Shown here piece by piece: positions 11,202 to 23,700 of a DNA stretch of 64,000 nucleotides (position 1 is its first letter; every line of letters starts with the position of its first letter). A model generated the notes under the pieces. That model was not told where the DNA came from, ran no database searches, and saw only the letters and a program-made list of their open reading frames with translations. Source of the DNA: Hericium rajendrae. Its lineage: Eukaryota; Basidiomycota; Agaricomycetes; Russulales; Hericiaceae. The stretch covers positions 1,220,501 to 1,284,500 of the forward strand of contig CM065879.1 of assembly GCA_033439255.1 (NCBI GenBank). Direction: 5' to 3'. The position numbers and the translations under genes were made by a program.

Positions 11202-13905
11202 TCAGTGCCAGATGCTGTTAGATATACGCACGACATCTCCAAGCTCCCGCACATTATGCACACGCACAATCGCTGCGCCCTGCTGCACCGCGCACGCGAC
11301 AGCAGCCGCCGTCGCCCAATCCCGTTCCTGCGGATGTGTTTCCCTGCCTCTCCAGCCCCCTTCGTCATCGTCCCGCGCAAGGACATTGCCCAGGAACGAC
11401 TTCCGCGACGCCCCTACCAACAGTGGATACCCGTGCAGAGGATTCCGCCGCCGCGGCGACGCGGGCAGGCTTAAGCTGGACGGGAGAACCTCCCCCGTAA
11501 TCAGCGCCGCGCCGCGCAGCAGCTCGAGGTTGCCCTCGAGGGTCTTGCTGAACCCAATGCCCGGATCGACCACGACGAGCCACCTGCGCACGCCGTCGCG
11601 CCCCCTTACGATCGCATCCACCTTTTCACCGAGCTCGAGCACGACGCCCTCCAGCACGGCGCTGGCCTTGCTGTATGCGTACCGCGCGTAATCCTTGTGC
11701 GCGCCGGCGTCGCCCCGTGAGTGCATCAGTACGACGGGTACCGCCAACTCGCGCGCGGCCGCACGCATTTCTAGGAAGTCGGGGACGGATGCGGCCGTCG
11801 GCGGGTACGCAGGCCCCGTGAAGGCATAGACGTCGTTGATGCAGTTCGCACCGGCGAGCACGGCCGCACGCGCAACGTCCGCGCGGAACGTGTCGATGCT
11901 GATGAGCGTGTCCTGTGAGTCCTCGCGGAGAGCACGGACGGCGGACGTGACGCGCGCGGTTTCGTCCGCGGGGGACACGAACGCGGCGCCGGGGCGTGTG
12001 GAGTACCCGCCGATGTCGATGATGTGCGCGTCGGCTGCGAGGGCGGACTGCGCGTAGGCAAGGGCGCCGTCGAGCGTGTTGTGGAGGGCGCCGTCGGAGA
12101 ATGAGTCGGGCGTTACGTTGAGGGTCGCCATGAGGCGGGTTTTGCGGCCTGAGCTTGGCGGAATGCTGGTGGTAGGGGACAGGGGAAGCTTCCAGTATGT
12201 CTGCGTCGCAGGTGCTTCGTTGGCCGCTGGGGAATTTGGATACCGGAGGAAGGGCATGACTTTGTACATGGCGGGTGTCTCTGCTGGCTGTGTGCGCACG
12301 ACCTCAGCAAGAAGGGACTGGATGGAGGTCTTGAGGACTGGATGTATGATACCAGGCACCATGCTGCACTCGGGTCAGACAATATTTGGTACGAAAGAGT
12401 GACTACTTACTCGCTTAGAGGTCGCAGGACGAACTCGCGCTCGGCCATGCGTGGATGCGGAACAACGAGCTGGCCTTGCAGGTTATCCAGGCCATCTCGC
12501 TCCGTCTCGGGGCGGGTATCTATCACATCGTCATCGTAGAACACGATGTCAAGGTCTACTGCGCGGGGGCCATTGCGTATACTAGGAACACGGCCGACTG
12601 CCTCTTCAATCTTCTTCAAGAGCGTGAGCAGTATCCGCGCAGAGAGATTCGTCTCGATCTTCAAAACGCGGGTAAAAAATGCAGCCTAGGTGAAAGAGCA
12701 GAACAACACACCATGCAAGCGCCATTGACGAACCTCGGTTGGTCTGTCACATACATCGGCGCCGTCTCATACAAAAAGCTCGTGTCAATGACGTAGACAA
12801 GCGGGGCGGTCGCTCCTTCAAAGCTCTCGACGAAATCATCTGGCCGTTCGAGCATCCGCATCGCATTCTCGATATTCGCGAATCTGTCGCCGAGGTTCGC
12901 ACCAAACGCAATCGCGGCCCTATGCGGCGTCTCAGGCGCAGAGGTAGACACTTGGGTAGCTAGCAGAGCCTTGATGCCGAGTGGGTGCATGTCGACTGCC
13001 ACGGACATGTCTACAGAACCCTGATAGTCTGCAAGGGTCCGCACGAGCTCGACCTCCGCGGCTTCTGCGAAGGTGATTGCTTTCGGCTTCGCCGCGAGGA
13101 TCGTCGCGACGTCATCCTCACGCCCGAGGTGGTGCAGAGTCGTCTGCGCAACGAGCGACGCCAGAGACTCGAGCGAGATGAAGCTGGACGCTTCTGTGAT
13201 CTGTTAGACTGCTTTTCAGCAATTGAGCAGCTCGGACTAGGGTACTGAGCGCAGATACCTCGCGGATAAGTTTGCCTAGCGATCGGAAGCTGAATACGTC
13301 GTCCTGCTGTGATGGACAAGCGACCTCGATGTCAAACTCGACGAGCTGCTTGTCCTCCCTTTCGCATTGATTCAGCCCAACGATTAAATTCACACCGAGG
13401 CGATTAAGGAAATAGACATCCGCGCCGACCCGGGCTCCGTTGCGTGTCCTGGTAGACACGATCCCGACACCTGCAGCGTACGGAAGCGCTCTGGGCTTGA
13501 CGATCTCGACATTCATCTCCCGGATCTCCTCAAACGCAGCGAAGACGGTGCGGAATATATGATCGAGCAACGCCTCGAGCGACACGAAGCCCGACGCGCC
13601 ATGTGCGTCAAATGAGCGAACCACGGCCTTGGACAGCGAGCCGTAGTTGAGCGAGCGCGCGATGTCGTCGCCCTGCGCAGCGCTGCGCAGGTCGTGCGGG
13701 ATGGTGACCGTCGTGCGGATCGGCTGCAGCGTGGGCGCAGAGGACGAGGGCCATTGCGCGCCGTCGCCGACGGGGACGTTGAAGGCGAGGTTGCGGACGC
13801 GCACGACGTCCTGGTCGCCGAAGCGTCTGCGGGCTGGTATGAGTCCGAATTCATACGAAGAAAGGGGGGATATGGCTAGATGGACCTTCACCTCGTAGAT
13901 TGCAT
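11202..13905 (-). CDS. FOL1: trifunctional folate synthesis protein (DHNA-HPPK-DHPS)
   Basis: Fusion enzyme for three successive steps of folate synthesis: dihydroneopterin aldolase, 6-hydroxymethyl-dihydropterin pyrophosphokinase and dihydropteroate synthase. I place the start at 13905 because a first exon MQSTR spliced over about 65 nt to RFGDQDVVRVRNLAF keeps the frame; an alternative start is 13993. Two FolB-like aldolase domains come first (13840-13120). HPPK follows with FGANLGDRF, RNGPRAVDLDIVFYDDD and PHPRMAEREFVLRPL. DHPS (12362-11202) shows NVTPDSFSDG, IDIGGYSTRPGA, DPGIGFSKT and LVGASRKSFLG, so the pterin-binding loops look intact. There are several short introns. The stop follows SNSIWH. 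The gene is divergent from EMC2 with about 150 bp between start codons. A broken copy of its 3' end lies at 4160-4860. Fungi use this pathway and it is the target of sulfa drugs. Confidence 0.95.
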
Positions 13906-14055
13906 CCCTTTTGTTATAATATCCAGGTAAAAAGGCGCGTGAATGTGCTTGAGATCCGTGCTCAGGACGCGGCAATTGGATGCATGATTGCACGTCGCGC
14001 CGCCATGGCGCGCGTCGTCGGTGGCGGGCGCCAATCGGACGTCCGACTCGCCACT
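13906..14055. promoter_or_regulatory. short divergent promoter between FOL1 and EMC2
   Basis: The two genes are head to head with about 150 bp between the inferred start codons, so both must share this promoter region. No canonical motif was identified with confidence. If FOL1 starts at 13993, the gap is only about 60 bp. Confidence 0.6.
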
Positions 14056-15222
14056 ATGGACCTCTCCACCGCCCTCCAACGTCTCGCAAACTACCGCACT
14101 CAGAACTCACGGGCCTCGCAGGACATATTCGAGAGCGGCGTCGTCGTCTTCCGCCAGGATGCGCTGCACAAGCTCGGCGACGACAGTGCGTTCGGCCCGA
14201 CTCATGATGTCTGCGCTCACTGACGAGTTCGCGCAATGCAGGTTGGCAGTTTCTCGAGCAGCTCGCACTGGCGGCTATAGACGTGGGCCGGCTGGATGTC
14301 GCGGAGGTGCGTGGCCCGAGTCGTCGCGAGATCCGTTGCTCACGACGGACAAGCAGGGCTGTATCAAGCACCTGTCCGACAAATTCCCGGGTTCAGCACG
14401 GGTGGAGTGTCTACAGGGAATCTACATCGAGGCGACGCAGAGCACTGATGTTGCATTGACTTACTATGACAAGCTGCTGGAGGCCGATCCAGCCAACGCC
14501 GTGAGTGCGTATCGCATGGGCCGCCGCTGCCGAGGTTCTGACGCAGGCCGCATCCTCAGGCCGCGTGGAAACGCAGGATATCCGTTTTGCGCCGCACAGG
14601 CAAGATAGAGAAGGCCGTGGAGGAGTTATCGCAGTTCCTTGATACGTTCTACACCGATGTGGAAGGTTGGCTTGAGCTCGCTGATATTTATTCGTCCTGC
14701 AACCAGTACGTCGTCACTCTTTTGCAGGGCGTTCTTCGTGAATTCGTTTCTTTTAGATATACTTCTGCTCTGCAGTCACTGCAGCATGTGCTGCTCTTAG
14801 CTCCTCAAAACCCGTTCTACGTCCTGCAAGCCGCGGAGACGGCGTATACGGCCGGCGACATTCCTCTCGCAATCAAGACGTTCCTCGTGGTCGTGGATAT
14901 GACCGACTCGGAGAGCGACCTGCCTGCCAAGGACGCTGTTCCAACAGGAATCACTGTGCGAGCATGGTACGGTGTTGAACAGGTGAGATCCCCCGCCCTC
15001 CCACTTTAATTCTTCGCTGATTCGCCTTTTATTCAGTCTGCACGCAAGTTACAAAAGACGCCGCGCCTTGCTTTAACTTCGGCATCGCAGACACCAGCAC
15101 CTGAGAATCTGCCGATCCTAGAGCAGCTAGCGAAAGACATGTTGCGCGCTGCGTATTCAGGACAAAAGGGCGGTGCGGCGACGACGGCGCAGGAGCTAGC
15201 ACGGTGGTTGGGCGATGCGTAG
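14056..15222 (+). CDS. EMC2: ER membrane protein complex subunit 2 (TPR protein)
   Basis: Cytosolic TPR subunit of the EMC, which inserts tail-anchored and polytopic membrane proteins into the ER. The ATG at 14056 opens MDLSTALQRLANYR. Exon 1 ends at 14185 and exon 2 begins at 14242, giving GDDSWQFLEQLALAAIDVGR. Further exons give CIKHLSDKFPGSARVECLQG, TYYDKLLEADPANAAAWKRR, VEELSQFLDTFYTDVEGWLE and SALQSLQHVLLLAPQNPFYV, which match the conserved TPR ladder of EMC2. The end is WLGDA before TAG at 15220-15222. All junctions use GT-AG. The EMC supports membrane protein biogenesis, and the next gene, SEC11, also acts at the ER, though a functional link between neighbours is not implied. Confidence 0.9.
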
Positions 15223-15393
15223 ATACCTTTTGTTTTTCTGTTACAATATATCGTGGAACTTGGGTGTAATGACCGAGATGGCTGTGGAGACCTTAACCCC
15301 GCCATGGGCGCTTGGGCGACGTGTCGGCTGGGGTGACGGGCTGATACAATTGTGAACTTGCTCTTTTCGTTTCTCCCATATCGAGCGTGCTTC

Positions 15394-16242
15394 ATGTTTT
15401 CTGAAGAACTCAAGACCTTCCGAAGACTGGGTTTCCGCCATGTGAGACGGCCCAGCCATGCGCCTCCGCTTTGTGCTAACCGCGTCTATAGGTCCTGCTC
15501 CAAGTTCTGAACTTTGCCTCAGTGCTTGCCTCAGGGCTCATGATCTGGAAAGGCCTCGGGCTTATCACGAATACTGAATCGCCCATCGTGGTCGTGCTAA
15601 GGTGTGTCTACGTCCGCTTGATCATGTCTCACCCGTGCCGAGAAATCCGTGCGGGGCAGTGGCTCCATGGAGCCAGCGTTCTACCGCGGCGACCTGCTCT
15701 TCCTCACGAACCCTCCGAACACGCGATACCACACGGGCGACATCACCGTGTACAAGATACCCGGCCAGGACATACCCATCGTGCACCGCGTGCTCGAGAC
15801 GCACGATTTCCCCGCGAAGACAAAGAGGTGCGCCGCCCCGCATAGCCCTCGAAGCCCTGATCCAACATGCTCCACGTTTCTAGCATCCAGGATCCGGAGA
15901 GCATGCCGCTGAGCGAGCAGAAGCTGCTCACGAAGGGTGACAACAACTACCTAGACGATGTGGAGTTGTACCAGGGCTTAGACTATCTCGAGCGCCGACA
16001 CATCGTCGGCAAGGTCAGGGGGTGCGTCGCGCGCTCCGTCCTCCCTGCGCATCGTCTGACGCCCGTTCTTCTAGCTTCCTGCCCTACGTGGGCTACGTCA
16101 CAATTGCCATGGTTTGTCTAGTCTACTTCTGTGGTATTGGCTGTGCTACTTATCATGTCGTGTCACGCAGAACGACTTCCCGCAGCTCAAGTACGCGCTT
16201 CTGGGAGGCCTGGGGCTTCTTGCGTTGATACAGCGCGAATGA
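15394..16242 (+). CDS. SEC11: signal peptidase complex catalytic subunit
   Basis: Membrane-bound serine protease that removes signal peptides in the ER. Start at 15394 ([16 protein letters not shown]); a 50 nt intron then joins [20 protein letters not shown], the single N-terminal membrane segment. The catalytic serine lies in [15 protein letters not shown]. The second catalytic residue is His in IPIVHRVLE, as in eukaryotic Sec11, which uses His where bacterial enzymes use Lys. The acidic residue is in [14 protein letters not shown]-terminal hydrophobic stretch ([14 protein letters not shown]) ends the protein at the TGA of 16240-16242. Introns near 15442-15491, 15601-15653, 15828-15880, 16018-16075 and 16112-16171. 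Its start lies only 172 bp after EMC2, on the same strand. Confidence 0.92.
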
Positions 16243-17374
16243 ACGCAGGGGTTTGCATCGTGTACCATCAGCGTACCGTATAGGGAATAGCATTGGACAA
16301 TGCATGGACATCATTTGGATGTTAAATAACTGGGGCGGCCTGTCCAGCATGATGCTTCATTTGACATGGTTCCCGGGGTATGTCTTGGATGACAATAACC
16401 TATCAACGCCAGCGGCCCAGCACAGAGCATGCCCTGGAAAAGAATAATCTGATACGCCACGTGCACTCATTGCATTGCTGACTCGCAGCTACTCACCAGT
16501 ATGCTGCACTGTCCCGCGAACCTGGTAAGTGACGCCCTTGCCACAGTAAACGTCGCTCCCCCAGCGACGCGCACCCGAAACTCAATTCGATGGCTAGACC
16601 TTATTATCGTCGTCGCCATTACCAGGCATACAACGACTCGCACACTGACGTGGTCACAATATGCTTATCCTACAGATTCAAATTGCACACTCCCATGCAA
16701 CCGATTCACATTCGGGCTTCTGGTAAACCAGAGCACGCAGACGCCAATCATCCAGGCGCCTTTAGCAGCTTAGACTCTGCCCACTGGCAAGGCCACACGT
16801 CGATCCTTTCTCCCCCCGGACGTCTTAATGCAAACTTCTTCCTCGGAGGTTACACGATGGTGCATTTCTCTTTCCGAGCAGAATATGATAACTGCACGCA
16901 TGTGCGCCTCTTGTGCGTGCAACACAAACTAGAGCTGGCCATGGCTTATCGCCCCGCGGAGGACGGGCTGCTCTTTCGTAAACTCGCCCGCCGCATGCAG
17001 CCCTAGAAGCGGCCAACGGCGGCATGGAAGATGCGGAAGGCAGCCTTGCGTCACCTCGAGCAGCATAGGCACTTCGCCTGCCGCGTTTTGGCACCGTCGA
17101 GGCGATTGCGCGGCGCTGCTTGTCGGATGTGCGGTAAAGGGGCGGCGGGCACACTATTCTTAGGAGCGCGCCTGTGTCTTCTGCCTGTACCTGCCCGGCG
17201 CGCCCACGGCCTGGATGGCCGTTCCTTCACTTGATAAAGGCAGACGGGGCTTGCTCGCTCGCCGGCGGCACCCCACTCACCCACCCGTTATTCACGCCCC
17301 GCCGCGGTGCGAACAAGCACCAGGCCCGTTGCCCATCACCAGACGACACCACACTTTGCGACGCACACATCCTG
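16243..17374. other. intergenic, no supported gene
   Basis: About 1.1 kb after SEC11. Open frames at 16501-16773, 16590-17006 and 17031-17234 show no domain. The stretch from 17000 on is GC-rich and may be 5' UTR or promoter of the following small gene. Confidence 0.4.
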
Positions 17375-17707
17375 ATGGCGAGCAGCACCCTACCCTCATT
17401 TGCGGTGGCACATCACCCGCGCCGGGCATCGCTGCACCGCGCGTTCGCGGGCTTGCGCGCAGGCCTGCTCTACGCGCACCCAGAAGAGAGCGAGGACGCG
17501 TTCGTGCGCGCGCCCGCGACCGAGTGCGGCACGAAGACGGAAGCGTGGTTCGGGCGGCCGCGGGAGAATGATGAGAAGGGCGCGGTGCCGCGTGCGTACC
17601 GGGACGAGCGGCAGGTGGGGGCACGGCGGATGACGGTTGGGAGTTGGGTTGCGATGGCGTTGTTGCTGGTGCTCGCGATGTGGGTGATTTTAGACCAGGC
17701 GGCTTGA
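17375..17707 (+). CDS. hypothetical small tail-anchored protein
   Basis: A 110-residue frame starting MASSTLPSFAVAHHPRRASL and ending in one strongly hydrophobic C-terminal segment (VAMALLLVLAMWVILDQAA). It has the layout of a tail-anchored membrane protein: soluble, charged N-terminal part and a membrane anchor of about 18 residues within four residues of the stop. The open frame extends upstream to 17174, but the earlier part is Pro/Arg-rich and not convincing. No family is recognised. No introns seen. High GC at third positions resembles the surrounding genes, which favours real coding. Function unknown. Confidence 0.5.
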   Translation: MASSTLPSFAVAHHPRRASLHRAFAGLRAGLLYAHPEESEDAFVRAPATECGTKTEAWFGRPRENDEKGAVPRAYRDERQVGARRMTVGSWVAMALLLVLAMWVILDQAA

Positions 17708-18258
17708 GGCTGGTGGGGGGTGGGGGGATTTTGGAGAGCGGGAATGGATGCTATGACGATTTTCGATGGATGGCTACGCATTTGATGACCTGGAGATGTG
17801 ATTACTTCGGCATGTGTATCATTTGAAAGGACTTCAAGCTGGGACCGACGTTATCAGAATCACGTTTCAGACGTATACTGGACGATATATGTCATATTCT
17901 GTTTTGTATAAGTACTTCAGATGACATTTTCCCTCAGTCTCTCTTTATGCTGCGTTCTTCATACTTATGCCTATTCCCCTTTGCTGTCTAAATGGTCAAG
18001 TTGTTGACAAGTGAGAGGATGAGGGCGCAACACGAAGTCGGAAGTAGCACGCGAATTGTCTCACGCGCCTGTCACGCGCCTATATTTGTTATCACGTGGG
18101 CTGCTGAGCCAGGTAGCCGGCGCAACTCAGCGCAGCGCTCGTCCTCTCTCTGCAAAGACAAGAGCCCTTGGGCTCAAATCGCGTTATAGATCGCAACACA
18201 TTCTACATTACACGCTCGGTGTCTTGGAGGCTTGGTGTTTGTCATTCTCTAGAGCCGC
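17708..18258. other. intergenic, putative MTG2 promoter
   Basis: AT-rich stretch with T-rich tracts and no supported gene; it likely contains the 3' UTR of the small gene and the promoter of MTG2. Confidence 0.45.
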
Positions 18259-20134
18259 ATGCCCATTCATTCGCTCGTTCGAGCGCTCCGACCCTCCCTT
18301 GCCTGCACGAGACGGTACTCATCTGTGCCCTCAGCATCGTCTTCCACCTCTGCAGCTTTTAAAACCCCATCGGATACATCATCTCGTATCAATGACGCTG
18401 ACGCCCAAGAGTTGCGGGACGCGCTATTCCGGAAGCGCAAGACAGACTGGAAGCGCAGACAGGGCGTACGTATACCTCCTCAGGTTCTACATAACACACC
18501 TGACATGCCTTCACCCCCAGGGCCAGAACTTCCTCGACCACCTCATAGTCAACATCCGCGCCGGTGCGTCCCACACTCTTTTTCCCACACTTATACTTAC
18601 CCACGCACCCACGCCAGGTCGCGGCGGCGACGGCTGCGTCGCCTTCCACCGCGAGAAATTCGTGCCCTACGGCCCGCCCTCCGGCGGCAACGGCGGGCGC
18701 GGCGGCGACGTCTACATCCAAGCGACCCCGCACCTCACCACGCTCTCCTTCGTCCCGCGCCGCGTGCGCGGCGCCCCCGGCGGCACCGGCCAGGGCACCT
18801 GGCAGAACGGGCGCGGCGGCGCGCCCTTCGTGATCAAAGTCCCGCTCGGCACCGTCGTGCGCGAGCTGCCGCGTGGCGACCCGCGGCGGCAGCAGGACGA
18901 GTGGGAGGCGGAGCTCGAGGGCTACGAGGGGCTCGAGAAGGACGAGCGCCGCCAGCGCTGGCGCGAGCGGCGCTGGGTGCACTACCCCGAGTCGTCGGAG
19001 GACAATATTGGGCGCGGCGCGTTCCGCGAGGCGGAGTGGGAGATGTGGAAGGCGGAGCGCGAGGTGCGCCGCGCGCGGCGGGAGCGCGAGGAGACGCCGC
19101 TCGTGCTCGATCTGGACCGGGCCGAGGACACGGAGATCGCGGACGACGCGCCGCTCGCGCTGGGGGGGAAGAACACGCTCGGGACGCTCGTGGCGTCGGG
19201 CGGCGCGGGCGGGTTCGGCAACCCGCACTTCCTGAGCACGGAGAACCGCTCGCCAAAGTGGGCGACGCGCGGGTACGAGGGCGAGCGCGTGACGCTCGAG
19301 CTCGAGCTGAAGCTGCTCGCGGACGTCGGGCTCGTCGGCGTGCCGAACGCGGGGAAGAGCACGCTGCTGCGCGCGCTGACCGCCGGGCGCGCGAAGAGCG
19401 AGGTCGCGGGCTACGCGTTCACGACGCTCAATCCCGTGGTTGGCGTTGTACGTGTCGCGGCGGACGGCGCGCTGCTCGGGGGCGATATCGAGGGCATGGT
19501 GCACGACGAGACGTGGGTTGAAGAGCAGCGCGAGAAGGAGCTCATGCAGAGCGGGGCGTACGCCGACGCGCGCACGCGCAACCAGGCGCGGGCAGACCGG
19601 CGGGACGGCGAGGATGGCGAAGACGCGGAGGAGGTCTTCCGCTTCACGATTGCGGACAACCCCGGGCTCATCTCGCAGGCGTCGGAGAACGTCGGCCTCG
19701 GGCACTCGTTCCTGCGCTCCATGGAGCGTTCGCTCGCGCTCGTCTACGTCGTCGACTTTTCCGCGCCGGAGCCCTGGGAGCAGATCCGCGTGCTGCGCGA
19801 GGAGCTGGAGAAGTACAAGCCCGGAATGAGCGCGCAGGCGCGCATGGTCGTGGCGAACAAGGCCGATCTGCTCGCTGCGGGCGCCGAGGACGAGGTGCAG
19901 GCTGCGCGGGAGAAGCTGCTGCGGCTGGAGGAGTTCGTGCGGACGGAGCTCGCGGTGGACGGGCGGACTTTGGAGGTCGTGCCGACTTCGGGCAAATATA
20001 GCCAGAATATCAGGAAGGTGGCGAGGTTGATGAAGGGGTACGTGGAGGAGGCTCGAGCGGAGGCGGCCGCTCGCGAAGGCTCGTCTGAGCGGGTATTGTG
20101 GTCTAGTGCGGATTCTTTGGAGTACAAAGTATAA
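18259..20134 (+). CDS. MTG2: mitochondrial Obg-family GTPase
   Basis: Obg/CgtA-type GTPase needed for assembly of the mitochondrial large ribosomal subunit. Exons are 18259-18464, 18521-18563 and 18618-20134. The N-terminus is Arg/Ser-rich (ALRPSLACTRRYSSVPSASS), as expected for a mitochondrial targeting peptide. The Gly-rich Obg fold follows (RAGRGGDGCVAFHREKF; PSGGNGGRGGDVYI). The G domain has G1 GVPNAGKST, a G3-like DNPGLISQASENVGLGHSFL, and G4 NKADL. Two charged insertions are notable: about 90 residues (DEWEAELEGYEGLEKDE onward) inside the Obg fold, and about 50 residues between G1 and G3. G3 reads DNPG where most Obg proteins have D-x-PG. A long antisense frame covers the gene but is a GC-rich shadow. 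Confidence 0.92.
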
Positions 20135-20736
20135 TATCACATCTTTTTAAAATCGTCTGCACTTTTGGACCGTCGCTGCGCAAAACACAGAACAGATGTG
20201 GCATCTTGCAAGGCCACTGTCAGACAAAACGCAATGCAAATTGCTTCACTGTCATTGTTTACGAACTTTTTTGTGGTTAAGTTACCAGCCTATCACCTGC
20301 GTCGCTTATTTATACCCACGCATGGCATTGCTCTAAGTGCCAGTTTTGCTCCGAGATGATCTACACATCCTCCAATCCGTCCCCAGACCCGCAACGGTAC
20401 CAGCAGGCAAAATGTATTGTCCCATGAGCCATATGTAGTATAGAATGGTAGGCATATATATAGACTAGACCGCACAAAACCAGTTAGATCGACAGCATAG
20501 CACTGTATGATAGACTACAATACACCCAAAAACCAGACGTAGAATACGATAAATAAGCCAGCGAGCAGCGCAGTTGATGGCCAGCACGGCGAGCAGGTAT
20601 GTGACGAAACAAAGAGCAATGGGGGAGGAGAGGGGGCAATGCAAGGGCGGAGGCGAGGGCGGACGGAAGTGCGAAGAAGAGGACACGGCAGTATAGATAC
20701 ACACAAGAAACGCAGTAGATGCAACCTCCGTGCTCA
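20135..20736. other. convergent 3' intergenic region
   Basis: Lies between the 3' ends of MTG2 (plus) and the Zn2Cys6 gene (minus). AT-rich, with no gene; expected to hold both polyadenylation regions. Confidence 0.5.
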
Positions 20737-23700
20737 CTAGTAGTATTTTTGATAACACGACCACATCTCGCCCGAGTGCGACGCACCCGCGAGCGCCTCG
20801 CCCGCCCACGCGCTCTGCGCCTGCGAGATGCTCGTCGCGAGCGTGGAAGTCGTACGCTGCTGCTGCTGCTGCGGAGCGCCCTTCATGTACGCGGCGCCCT
20901 CGCCCTCAAACACGCCCGGCGTGCCCTGGCTCCCCGCCATCGGCACGCCCCCAAAGTACTCCTGCTGCTGCCCAAACGGCGCCTGCGCGGCCTGCGGTGG
21001 CGCGTACGCAGGCGGGCTGAACATCGACATGCCGCCCGCGGGCGGCGACACCTCCGGCGGCGCGTACACGGGCGCGTCGTAGCTGTCGACGCTGAACCGC
21101 CGCGCGTCGCCCGGCTGCGGCTGTGGCTGCGGCGTCCCGACGAACCGCCGCTCGTCGGGCCCCGGCGCGCCGTACGGCACTGCGAACTCCATCGCGGGCT
21201 GCGGCGGAGGCGGGGGCGGCGGGTCCGGCAACGGCAGCTCCTGCATGCTGTGGAACGGGCTCTGCGCGGGCGCAGGCGTGCCCGCGTGCGAGTGCGCGGG
21301 AATGTGTATCGGCGCGGGCATCGCGCTCGTGCCCGTCCGCGGGCGGCTTGCTGTTGAATTGTGTCGCGGGCGCCCACGCGGCGGGATCTGCGCCTTGATG
21401 TCCTCCGGCGTATCATCCGGTCGCCCCGCCTCGTGCATGAACGTAACGCTGCTCTCTCTCTGTCGCGCGCGTGAGACCTTGCCCGTGCTCGTCGATGGCC
21501 GCGGCGGTTCGGCGGACGGCTGCGTGCACGCCACGCCTGCGCCGACGTACGGCAGCACGAAGCCCGCACCCGCGGCGACGCGCTCCGAGTCGAGCTCAGC
21601 ATATTTGCGCTTCATGCCCGCATGGAGCGCGAGTCCATCGCCCGCGCGCACGGCCTCCGCCTTGGCGCGGAGCGCCTCCGTGATACGCACGGCTTCACTT
21701 GCGCATGGCGCCGCGCCGTGGTCACGGTCGCGCCCCATTGCGATGCGCGTCGCCTTCATGACCTCGAGCGCGGCGCCCACATCCGCGAGAGCGACGTCCG
21801 CCGCGGCGCCAGCGGGGTGCAGGATCACGGCATTCGCGGCCATGACCGCCGCGTCGAAGAGCGTACGCCCGAACGCATAGAACGCGAAGGCGGCGGGGCG
21901 CGTGTGTTTCCAGACCGTGTGTAGCCGCCGGATCGCTGTGATGATGGCGTGTGCTGCATCAATGACGCTCGAGACGACGCGCCGGGGGAGAAGGTCCGAG
22001 CCGGGTTCCGCGACCGCCTTGAGAAAAGGTAAGAAGAGCTTAAGGATGACCTGGTTTGCGACGATCGCGAGCTCGCAGCGCTGCGCCTGCAGGCTCGGCG
22101 AAATGATGCCTGGCGCTGGCGAGTCGTCTAGACGGAAAGCTTTCGGGAGGTCGGCGAGCCAGCGCTTCACCTCATCCTCGAACTGCTCGGCCTGCTCGAG
22201 CAGCTGCTCCGGCACTGCGTCTTCTAACAAAGGGTCCTTAAATGATCGCTTCTTGACGCTCTTTACCAATTGTGCGAGACTGCCCGGGGATCAGTAAGGA
22301 AGGGCCCGGGCGGACGTGCGAACGTACCGGCACTTCTGGATGAAATACGCGAAGCCGACTTCGCTGGGATCGCCTCCCGCACCGCGGGGCACAGGGACGG
22401 GAAGCGCCGTCGACGTCGGGCCAAATTGCTCCTCGTCTACGTCAGCGGGCATCTTCGTCGTGTAGCTATCGTCCCGGATCGTCGGTGCCTGCCCCATGCA
22501 GTCCGCAACGAACCTGCCGCAATGCATCAGCTGCTGTATCGCACCTGGTAGGCCACGGAATGCGACCTACACATCGTAATAATACACATCCCACCACACG
22601 CGCCGGCGCATCTCCGCCTCGAACAGCGTGTATTTGCCCGGGAACTCGTCCGGGTCCGCGTTAAGCCCCATCATCTGCGCGACGCTCACCATCTTGCCCA
22701 CGAGCGGGTACACGACGTGCGCGACGCGTGGCTTGCCATCGTGCAGCAGGAAGAGCACCTGCTGTGCCGCGGCAGCGAGCCAGTCGAGGTCGTACGCATG
22801 CGCGTGCTCGTGTGTCTGCAGCGCCTGCACCGAGAGCATGTACAGCCCGCCGGGCGAGCACTTCTGCCAGCTCGACGCTTTGGGCGGCGGCTGCTCGTCA
22901 AGCCGCGCCGCTTTGGCCGCACCGCTGCGCGACGACTCCGCCTCGCAGGCGGCCTCGTTCTCCTTGAATGTCTGCACGCCGAGCGCGTAGGCCGCTGCGA
23001 CGGAGGCGAAGAAGGTGAGGGAGGGCGGGGTCCGCGGGGGTGTTGCGGCTCCTGGCGGGGTTGAGGAGGACGACGGCATGCCGAAAAATATTGACCGCGC
23101 AAGGTCCGCTTTCGCATTTGCGCTCCCGCTGCCGTTCGACATGCGCCCGTCTTCTTCCTTCGCCCATGCGAACATGTTCTCAATGCGCGACTTGAAGTGC
23201 TTGACATTGAAGCAAGGGTGCATGCGCATAGTCTCTTCAATCGCACAAGTAATGCGGGACCGCATGGTGGGTGCGGAAGGCAGAAGGGCAACGAGCTGGG
23301 GCGTGACCATGGCGGTCTGAGACGAGGATGGGAAATAGACGCTGAGAGGCGGCAACAGAGCTGTCAAGGGCGGTTCATCGTTCGGAGGCAATTCGGCAGT
23401 AGTGGGCTCTAGCTTGACCTCGGGCGGCTGGGAAGAGGATGCGCCATCTGTGGGCAAAGTGCTCGGAAGATCTAGATGCTCAAGCCACAGAGCAGCGACG
23501 TCGTCTAGGGAGATGGTGACCGAGGAACCCGACATGCCAGTCGCGAGCATGGCGCGGTCATTGTGTGGGAAAGGCAGGTTGTCTGAAGAGGCAACGACGG
23601 AGACGGGGCCACGCAGACCACCGGCTACGATCTGGGCTATCTGGGATTCGACTATCTGGAGGCGGTTGTGCAGGGATTGTACGTCACTGGTTGGAGACAT

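Noticed and set aside
18389-20140. 583-codon open frame antisense to MTG2
   Set aside because: Its Arg/Leu/Ala-rich composition mirrors the GC-rich codons of MTG2 on the other strand, and the sense strand has complete Obg GTPase motifs.
20883-21602. 239-codon minus-strand frame within the zinc-cluster gene, and plus-strand frames over 20719-21880
   Set aside because: Arg-rich shadow frames of the Pro/Gln-rich last exon of the transcription factor.
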